A stretch of 64,000 nucleotides of DNA from the NCBI GenBank assembly GCA_008973525.1, contig WACJ01000042.1, positions 496,001 through 560,000 of the forward strand. The letters run 5' to 3'. The position numbers were made by a program, and so were the translations under genes. Under the pieces are notes generated by a model. It made no database searches and was not told the DNA's origin. It saw only the letters and a list, made by a program, of their open reading frames with translations. This document shows positions 56,271 to 64,000 of the stretch, piece after piece (position 1 is the stretch's first letter; each line of letters opens with the position of its first letter). The stretch comes from Stenopsyche tienmushanensis. Its lineage: Eukaryota; Arthropoda; Insecta; Trichoptera; Stenopsychidae.

Positions 56271-57115
56271 GGAAATTTAATGGCTATTAGGGCATACCAA
56301 ATGAGCGTTCGGAATCCATAGACGTGAATAAAACGCCATTACTTTTAGAAATCACTAATCTTGTAAAATCTAGGACTTTAAACATAAATTAAAACAAGAA
56401 TATGGGGAGCTATAAATAAAGACGTTTATCAACCATTCTGAATCAACATTGATATAAATTTACATACAAAATATGCCGAATAATCCAATAAAGTATAGGG
56501 AACGATCTGAAACAGGAAATAAAAGCTTGCGTCGCTCTTGAATTACGACCGTCGATTTGATAACTTGGTCCTTTGAAAATATTAGGAGTATTGAGAATCC
56601 ATTATTTTTAGCTGCTATGATTTTTTCCGTATATGCTTGTACACGGACAAGGTAAACATCATTATATTTTTAAATTTAAGAATAAAATGTCTTGCTTCAA
56701 AACTGACAAAATAAAAATCAGAATATACCGAAATTTTGCATCTATTTCTACAAAGCTAATTTTTGTTTCAGTCAGTGTTTACGCCACAACAAGACACAAT
56801 GATGCCGCTGTTAATCTGGTGAATGTTTGTGAATGCCACTTTGCCCACGCAACACTCTTTCTTCCGTATCTTCGATCGTCTCGGTCGAACACGTATTTTT
56901 ATTAAAAAATAATAACGGTCACCCAGCTGTTTTCTTCTCTGTCTCAAAGTATAATTTACATGAAATTAGCTTTTAGTAGTATAACATAATATATGCTTGC
57001 GTCGGATGTTCTAGTAATACAACACTAATGACAATGCTTATTATGTCTATATAACCCAATTCTTATTTTAAGGAGTCATCTCACTTTATCACGTCAAAAA
57101 GGTCGTTCATAGTTT
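56271..57115. other. interval without recognised gene
   Basis: Only short open frames; a 90-codon frame at 56633-56905 has no features of a gene. Confidence 0.3.
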
Positions 57116-57119
57116 TGAC

Positions 57120-57201
57120 TTCTTCCTGTGAATGGATATTGAAGAGGCCCATAGTTCTGTAGTGGACTGTTAGTGGCTGCAGTATGATGATGATGATATG
57201 T
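57120..57201 (+). repeat. RTE-like LINE 3' end with (ATG)n tail
   Basis: CCATAGTTCTGTAGTGGACT then GTTAGTGGCTG followed by ATGATGATGATGAT is the usual 3' end form of RTE-type LINEs, which finish in a short microsatellite instead of poly(A). The upstream coding part is absent. Confidence 0.45.
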
Positions 57202-57589
57202 GCCATTTAGATGTTTTAAAAACTGTTTTAAATGTTTGTAAAAATATTTTAAAATCTTAAAAATGCCTCAGCATCTTAGCGATCCGTATCTGACACCAGT
57301 GTAATGTGGAAGACACGCAAGCCGCGGAATAATACACGAAAGCAAGAGTCGATGATCCAAACCTTGTCCAACGCTTGGTCGTTTAGTGCTTCGAGTAACC
57401 TTGCTGTAAAAAATAGCGGATTAATTCCCGGTAGCCTTAATTTGATAAATTTAAATTTGATGTTTCAACGAAATGTCGTCTATTTTTGAATGTTTGCTTA
57501 GTTTTAATTGGTTTCAATTAACGCACGGCCACCAGCAAAGCCGCCCTTGCATAGCCGCATGGAACATAAAGGTGCTTCACTTAATGGCG

Positions 57590-57858
57590 TTAGCATGTCA
57601 ACAGCCGCCAACTCTTAACGACCCGACGTTGTTCGAAAGCATAGGTCATGTTTGATATTCCGCTCGAAGCATAACTCCATGGAATATTTCGATCGTGGCA
57701 AACAAAGAGCGTATTGTCTGTCGATTTGTTGCCGATTTCTCGAATAGAGCATATTTGCTCTCGAAGTGCGTTGTCAATTTTTTCGAATTGAGATTTCAGA
57801 ACTTCCATTGTTTCTTGACATTTCCAAATTGAATCTGCGCTTCGAGTTCATCTGCTTC
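57590..57858 (-). pseudogene. coding-like segment of unknown origin
   Basis: The minus strand is open for about 85 codons. It reads TRSADSIWKCQETMEVLKSQ, then FEKIDNALREQICSIREIGN and NIPWSYASSGISNM. The first half could form a short coiled coil. No splice sites or poly(A) signal are clear, and no family is recognised. It could be an exon or a relic of a transposon ORF. Confidence 0.25.
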
Positions 57859-58559
57859 GTTTTTTTTTTTTGAAGTCTGCTGAAGAAATTCGAATGTCAA
57901 CGTTGCGGAGTAAACTTTCGCAATAAATAATGTATTTTTGCAAATCGGAAATTTATGACTTTGATATAAAATGATAATTTATAGACGCTCTATTCTGACA
58001 CGAAGAAAAAAGCACAGGGACTATTTCTTTTATACGACGGTCTAAAAGCTGTGCACTTCTAAGGCCATCTCCACTCGACCAAGAAAATCCATTTTACGGC
58101 CGAATGTGTATTGAAAGTTTTTCGCTGTGGAAATTTCCGTTATTTTTTACAGGGCAGACACCGCGGGCGACCTGAATTTGAGCCCTCGCTAGTTTACTTC
58201 AAGCCTTAATATGTTTATCGACGTAATGTCAGAATCGCGTCTACTACTTACGACCTTTACGGTTGCGTCCTTTGTGCGATGTGGAATTCGACCAAAAAAA
58301 GTATTAAAGAAAACATCTCCAGTATTTGCTTTGACAGATTCCTGGCTACACTATATTGCATAACAGTTTATGCTAAACGACAAAAGATACGCCTCTCAGT
58401 TTCTACATATATTTTAATATGATGCATTAAAGTATTATATTTTATTGTAATACTTAAACACAAAAAAATAGTAAAAAAATTCACTAAAAATATATTAAAC
58501 ATGTTCATCATCTGTCCTTTGTGCTTTCGTGAAAACGCTTTGTTATGAGAGTCATCCAG

Positions 58560-58725
58560 AATGTAAAGTTTAACAACATTTATGTAAGATGAAAAATTAA
58601 TGCAAAGTGAGCATTCTGGGCATCCATCTCGCACTTCTTTTTATCAATTTTTTGCACAAGTTCGTAAGAAATCACTGATGGTCTCCCACTACTGGCCCTT
58701 GGCACTGCCCTTTTCTGGTCACACT
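58560..58725 (-). pseudogene. group D mariner fragment, reverse
   Basis: The minus strand reads SGRPSVIS-ELVQKI, then after a deletion ARWMPRMLTLH: the linker of group D, as in copies 1-3. What follows on both sides is unrelated. Confidence 0.55.
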
Positions 58726-58869
58726 CGTTGGAGGTATCGTCATCAGATATTTAAATGCTAGTTCGAGTTAATTACCAATGTGTTAACACTATCAATGTGA
58801 CTGATAAAATTCCTTTCTGCTGAGACATGGACTAAAACTCGCAAAATTCCCGATTTCCCGACAAATTAA

Positions 58870-59046
58870 TTACTTCCGTTGCTGCAGATGAATGTTGATA
58901 TACTATAATACTTCGATGTGATTCGTAATTGTATTACGGAAAAATGCAAAAATTTTGAACCCCGTATCTATTATATTTCTTATCGATATTCCCATTATCA
59001 CAGTCGAGTTGTAGTAAATACATCACCGGTAGGGAAAGGTGAATAT
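58870..59046 (-). repeat. CTACCGGTGATG-family copy, reverse
   Basis: Full-length match to 8596-8790, from CCTTTCCCTACCGGTGATGT (minus strand) to CGGAAGTAATTAATT. Confidence 0.7.
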
Positions 59047-59219
59047 AACAATTTGAAAGAAATATATGTACTGAATATATGTATACATAGATTAGACAGT
59101 TACTGCCCCTAGGCATCGCTTAAGTTCGCCAATGAGTAGTTACGCCACTGTTTCCAAGCGTCCAGATTTCGGCGGGAATGTCTCGTTTTAGTAACCTTCA
59201 TCGTGCTGGTGAGGTGTAC

Positions 59220-59420
59220 GATTTTTGTTAGATAAAAATTTCAATCCCGAATTTTTCGGGATTACGTCTACTAATCCCGGGATTCATGAGCACCTAAAAC
59301 TGTCCGGGATTCCGGCATTGGATTCCCTATGCGGAACCAAATAAACTGATCGCGCGCGACGATCTCTCCATCGGAAGAATTAACTGTGACTGGACGAAAT
59401 GGCTGACAAACACGCTTTCT
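59220..59420. repeat. AATCCCGGGATT repeat plus reversed group D mariner end
   Basis: 59237-59325 contains palindromic AATCCCGAATTTTTCGGGATT and AATCCCGGGATT motifs, also seen at 60733-60755. 59365-59420 is the group D leader in reverse (CTCTCCATCGGAAGAATTAA). Confidence 0.5.
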
Positions 59421-59539
59421 ACCCACCAAATTCGAAATAAAAAATTCCCCGCCCTCAGAAGCCCTTGTAAGCTTACTTTCTGGATGATCACCGTAGACAA
59501 AAAATGTCAATTAATCATCTTATTTTTTCTCTTTCTGTA

Positions 59540-59628
59540 TTTTGTCAATTTAACGTTGTTAACAGGGAAGAAGACATTAGTCTTAAAACGGCGTAAACTA
59601 AATGGACGCTATAAGAGGGTTGAATGTA
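59540..59628. repeat. pogo-like element end (fragment)
   Basis: ATGGACGCTATAAGAGGGTT is the complement of the end at 63149-63170. No partner end found upstream. Confidence 0.4.
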
Positions 59629-59629
59629 T

Positions 59630-60726
59630 TCAACTATTTTTATTGCCAAATTTTTTGCAGAATATTATTAAAAAGGCGTCCAGTATTCCATCATTCCATT
59701 ATAAGCAAGGAGATTTCGACTGAAAATATTTATAAACTTATTTAATATTTGCATAATTTAAATTATGATTCTAATACTACTGCATCGTTTTTGCTTATTA
59801 ATTTTTGTACTTCAGACGTAGAATATTCAAAATTAGAAACAAGCAAAATAATAGGAAAATTACGCAATCACAGGACAAAAATGATGTTAATGTACGCATA
59901 CAGTTTTTGTTTTAATAGAATACTAGTATCACTTGCGGTGATACTTTGATGCTCGTTATAACCGATATTGACAATATTTCATGTATCAAAATGCTGAAAT
60001 ATTTGTAAATTTATTATCAATGTTCAATTGTTAAAAAAAATGCAAATTTACTTCATACAAAATTGTTTTGGTATCCTATTTCATGCATTACGGGGTTCAA
60101 ACAGGTCTGTTTCTTGACCTTTCCTTGTGATATTGAAATGGTTAAATATGTATCTATTTTCAGTCTGATGTCCATGAATTTTTGGTGTAGTCTCGTATAT
60201 AAAATGAATAAAACGAGATTACACAGGATTGCAGACTCCCAATGTACGTATTTCGAGTGCGCGCTGCACTTTTGTAAGGTCTCTCTGAATATGCTCCAGC
60301 TACCTCATGCTCAGGGAAATGCGACGGTTTCTTGAATAGTGAATAATATATGCAAAGTCGAGGATGCCGAGAGATGAAATAGTGGCCTGAATGCGAAAAT
60401 AGGGGAAAGACGTGGGATGGAAGGGTTTTATTGGGCTGTTTGGTCGGCTTCTATTAAGTGTTACCTGTTGATTGCACCCAATCTGCTGACGCACGAGCAG
60501 TTACGATTGTTTACATTCCCACATTTTAGTGTTGCACACCAATCTTCGTGATTGAATCTTTAACTTTTACTGCCGTGGGTCTTCTTTCAGTCTATTTTAG
60601 AACCTGCTTTGACGGTACTGATTGTTTGAAAGGGGTGATTTAAAGTTAAATGGAGCTAATGGACTTATTAGTAATTTTTGGTCAAACTTATCAATGTAAT
60701 TTCTTAAACTGACCCCAGTATGGTCT
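59630..60726. other. interval without recognised gene
   Basis: Only short frames. Includes unique GC-medium sequence at 60080-60620 without any supported exon. Confidence 0.3.
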
Positions 60727-60767
60727 AATGTAATCCCGGAATCCCGGGATCGAAATTTTGTCAGTTC

Positions 60768-60865
60768 GATGATAACGCGCAGAAAGCGGGAGTCGTTGGA
60801 TAGCCTTGACTGCGGGAGGACGTCCTTCCCGCAGTCAACTACGCTTCATTGATGTCAGAAGTGGC
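60768..60865 (+). repeat. LTR-family end plus primer-binding-like motif
   Basis: ACGCGCAGAAAGCGGGAGTC, TTGGATAGCCTTGACTGCGG and GACGTCCTTCCCGCAG match the middle of the LTR repeat. It is followed by TTCATTGATGTCAGAAGTGG, close to the tRNA-Leu primer motif at 29789. Confidence 0.45.
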
Positions 60866-60869
60866 TTAA

Positions 60870-62095
60870 AGCAACCATATATTTTACACAATCCATTGAA
60901 TTAATTTACATCTGTGTATTTTCAATATAATCTTATACCTTTTCAACTTATTTATATTATATTTTTTTATAAGGTTTTTTTTTCGGGTACATTTATTTCT
61001 ATTTCACATGTCAAAATGTGGTTAGATATGAAGCCCAAGGAGAGGGGAATAATATCGTTCTGCGCTGAAACCATTTATATCGCATTTTTAAATTGAAAAA
61101 GGGACAAGACATAAAATACAATCAGTATCTGCAAAATGCTCCATCTAACGCCCCCAAGAGGACTTGAAGATGATCCGAAAAACAATCACTTCAGACGATT
61201 GATAAATATTTTCAATTTAACATCAATTCTGCTTAATAGACAAGCTTAAGCACTGTCAAGAAGAATATTTGTCACAATTTGATACAATTTATCGGTGTCG
61301 TAGGGGTTAATATTACTTTTGACCGGTCGAACTTCAATCGGTCCACGATAACTATTAAGTATCGAAAGATCGATTTGTGGTCTTTCACACACAAAAAAAA
61401 GTTTTTGCTATCTATCGCGTGATATAACCAATAAGCTACTTATAAGCTCGACAGGAAAATCTCTAAAGAGCTTTATTCTTGTCCCTCCAGTTGCTTTCTA
61501 TTGCGGCAGAAAAGTTATTTTATTGCTTTTGACTGAGGAACATTATTGCGGACTTATCCCATCAACGACACTTCCCCGTGGCGCATCCAGCAGGATTTTC
61601 CGTTTCCGATTGCTTTTCTTCTTCTACGGGCGACATGTCGCTATATAGGATATTGGAAATCGACGACAATTGATATATTTCTATACCCATTTAGCACCAC
61701 GTTTGAAACCGTCGCGGTATGAAACCGGCGGCTAAATCCAGAGGAGCGTACCCAATTAAAAGTATAGCCGTTTTAATCCAGCCGAGTCCGTTTAAATATT
61801 GAACCTTTTTGAAGCAAGGCATCATTAACAAATATGATGAGCCCTCGAAAGCCCTTTGATCCGTAAAACTTCCTCAGAAGAGTAATTTTGCATATTTCTA
61901 GTGATAAATTTAACATGCGTTATTTTAATCCCCTTGCCTTAATCTGCCACATTTTACATGGATTATAAGAAATTGCTTTTAAATATGATGATAGATTTTG
62001 AATTATTAATACTGTAAAATTATATCAAATGACTTCCCCACCTTTTTCTCAGCTAATAATAAATTAGTTATTTATGCTCAATGCGAATAATAAAT
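60870..62095. other. no gene; GC-richer unique block at 61550-61900
   Basis: 61550-61900 carries several GGCGG/CCGCC and ATTA motifs but no coding frame. The rest is AT-rich. Confidence 0.35.
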
Positions 62096-62129
62096 AAATG
62101 AGTGAAGCAATGTGTCAATTTAACAGAAA

Positions 62130-62293
62130 CATCGGATAGCCTTGGCTGCGGGAAGACGTTCTTCCTCCGTGAACGACCCGAGAGCAAAACGGCCCCGCAT
62201 ATCGATCATCTCGATGAATATATTGGCGCGGCACAGGATCCCTGCCCCAGGAGTACCTACACTTCATTAAGTACATTGGTGTCAGAAATGGGA
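62130..62293 (+). repeat. second LTR-related end with primer-binding-like motif
   Basis: ATAGCCTTGGCTGCGGGAAG and ACGTTCTTCC match the LTR family, then diverge into GGCGCGGCACAGGATCCC and end TTCATTAAGTACA just before TTGGTGTCAGAAATGGG. The layout LTR end then primer site suggests the 5' part of an LTR element, but no gag follows. Confidence 0.45.
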
Positions 62294-62542
62294 TATTTTT
62301 ATTGATTCTAAATAATTCACGTTTTTATAACTTTAAAATACTAATAAATTTACGTTACATAAATGCAATATTTTTAAAGTCATAAAATCACTATTTTTGA
62401 TGATTCATGCCACATCCATAGGAAACTTCAGATTTTTTTATCTGGGGAAATTATAATTATTTTATAGTATTTGAACCGTTATTTTTTATATCGGTTTTCG
62501 TTCTGGTATAAAAAACGGTTTTCAGTTAAGTTCCAATCGATT

Positions 62543-63016
62543 TGTAACGTGGGCGATTTAACATCCCCACGTAATAGCGCTGTTAGTTTAAGCACGTTTA
62601 ATTCTCAAGATTAACAGCGACATCTTCCGTCTCTCTTCAGGTGCAATGTGTTATTTTAACAGCGCCATCTCTTGCGGCCCTACGGAGACATTGCACCTGC
62701 ATACCGACCGATCGCTTCTTGCGCGTGCATCGTTGCCGGTTGGGTAGTGACGCATAAGAGGCGGGAGTCGGGGGGAGTATCGATTAGCCTTGGTTGCGGA
62801 AAGTCGTCCCTCCTGCAGCCAGAACTCTCTCATTCTTGTGTGGAGTAAATAGTTTTTTAGGGAAGAGAGTCTTTCTATTCGACGCCCGTCTATTCCAATC
62901 CATTCGTGCAGCAACATCACGGTCCGATAGAAGAACGGACCTGTGCGCTAGCGCGGCCATCCCGACGAGCCGTCTGGGGACTTTGCCCCTGAGAGCGCCC
63001 CCGCCTTAACGTTACA
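62543..63016 (+). mobile_element. solo LTR, longest copy of its family
   Basis: 474 bp, begins TGTAACGTGGGCGATTTAAC and ends CCGCCTTAACGTTACA, so the ends are TGTAACG...CGTTACA. The body matches five other copies in the window (29869, 41664, 49838, 53355, 60768). A poly(A)-like AGTAAATAG in GTGTGGAGTAAATAG lies where the 41664 copy has AATAAA. No coding region adjoins it and no exact target duplication is visible, so old age or recombination is likely. Confidence 0.65.
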
Positions 63017-63146
63017 GTATATTAATGAAATAGCCCAGGGCTGTGAATCGTTATTGTTTTTATTTCGGTTCAGTTCCAAACATATAAATCGGTCAAAAAA
63101 ACTTATTTTCTGGGATATTTTTGAATATTTTATTTTTTCTCACTTC

Positions 63147-63328
63147 TACAGTCAACCCTCTTATAGCGTCCACTTCGATTGTGTCGATTGTACGATCAAT
63201 GCCCCCTCATGCGTGTTAATCACTTGTGCAAACTAAACACGTACAGATGTTGTATGAGTGCCTATGTTTCTATAGCGTTTTATTTGTATAACGTGGTTCC
63301 TATCTTGACGCTATAGAAGGGCTTATTG
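63147..63328. mobile_element. pogo-like MITE
   Basis: TA then CAGTCAACCCTCTTATAGCG at the left; at the right TTGACGCTATAGAAGGGCTT, its imperfect complement. CAGT-type ends with a TA target are usual for pogo/Tigger. No ORF. Confidence 0.5.
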
Positions 63329-63329
63329 A

Positions 63330-64000
63330 AGGAACTATTGAATTAAATTTTAATTATTCTCACAGATCAACCCTAACTAATATAATTAATCACACGATTA
63401 TAAACTTTACAGATCCAGAAAATCATAATAAAATTGGATCAAAACAATCGAGCAGAAATTTTGTTGTTGCGTGAATGATTTTACGCGAATCGTTTAAATA
63501 TCGCGTAAATCTGTTTACATTGTTGTTAATAATCGTATCAAATACTCCATAAAAACACTTGAAGGATGCTTAGTACTTTGAACACTTTTCACGAAATAAT
63601 GGAATTAGTAATGGAAGATAAAATCGAATTAATATAATATAATCCCCCACTTGGGCGAATTCAATTTAGGTGAATTTAAAAAGTCTTTATGATATTTTAA
63701 GCTATAAATAAATTCATAGAGGGAAGAAAGGAACTACACCACAAAGAACACTGGACAAGTACTTCAATAACTCAGATAAAAGAGGAGAGATAGCATCCAG
63801 AGTATGCAGAATCTATGCAAATAATCGAGCGGTCCATATGTATTTTATATCACAATATATGAATACACATATGTTTTTCTTTTCCTTGCGATTTATTTTT
63901 ATTAACATGAAGGATTTGTTCAATAAAAAAATGGATTGAAGTCAAATTCGATTCGAATTGCGCTGAAATATTCGAATTTTCATATTGAAAATATAAGAAT
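63330..64000. other. AT-rich right edge, no gene
   Basis: No exon, RNA gene or repeat end supported. Confidence 0.35.

Noticed and set aside
58240..58320. Minus-strand GTAAGT donor with a possible exon reading GRIPHRTKDATVKV
   Set aside because: No acceptor or start codon in frame could be found upstream, so the exon cannot be bounded.
1..64000. CRISPR arrays, bacterial operons, phage genes, rRNA
   Set aside because: No regularly spaced direct repeats with unique spacers, no ribosome-binding-site-led gene clusters and no rRNA motifs. The 65-bp repeats are contiguous units without spacers.

Overview
The window looks like nuclear DNA of an arthropod, most probably an insect. It is AT-rich, and it holds one GPCR gene with clear GT-AG introns, a eukaryotic tRNA gene with internal promoter boxes, and many decayed transposons of classes common in insect genomes (mariner, Tc1-like, hAT, pogo-like, piggyBac-like, R1- and RTE-type LINEs, LTR elements). 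There is no operon structure, CRISPR array or bacterial gene. The species cannot be named from the sequence.

Host genes are sparse. (1) A class A (rhodopsin-family) orphan GPCR lies on the minus strand at 25577-27604. Three visible exons encode TM2 to TM7 and a very long Ser/acidic C-tail. The TM1 exon is not found and should lie at a higher coordinate. (2) A tRNA-Val(UAC) gene at 27657-27729 sits 52 nt from the first visible GPCR acceptor, on the same strand. (3) Two short minus-strand exons (1761-1888 and 7375-7442) each start with a well-placed ATG and end in phase 2 at a GTAAGT donor. They look like alternative first coding exons of one gene that continues to the left of the window. (4) A plus-strand exon at 42795-43058 ends in a stop codon followed by two AATAAA signals and looks like the terminal exon of another gene.

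Most of the recognisable remainder is transposon wreckage. I separate five mariner/Tc1-superfamily groups, called A to E here, by their ends and coding remnants. Group E carries the SPDLTPLDFF-type catalytic motif. A related motif is the core of a 65-bp tandem repeat found at four places (2981, 3489, 16450, 42394). Region 10.7-13.2 kb is a nested pile: two group D mariner copies flank an R1-type LINE 3' piece, which is split by an 804-bp hAT element with an 8-bp target duplication, which itself contains a 279-bp foldback. Solo-LTR-like repeats occur at 17.0, 29.9, 41.7, 49.8, 53.4 and 62.5 kb. Smaller TIR elements (5.5, 43.2, 44.3, 47.2 and 63.1 kb) and TTAA-flanked repeats (19.5, 38.9 and 50.5 kb) complete the picture.

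Large AT-rich intervals show no genes. A few contain unique, GC-richer, CpG-bearing blocks (about 33.7-34.2, 45.0-45.5, 51.7-52.2 and 61.5-61.9 kb) that may be conserved non-coding DNA. No multi-gene biochemical system is visible. The most unusual items are the transposase-derived 65-bp minisatellite, the alternative first exons, and a perfect 18-bp hairpin at the deletion junction of a mariner copy.
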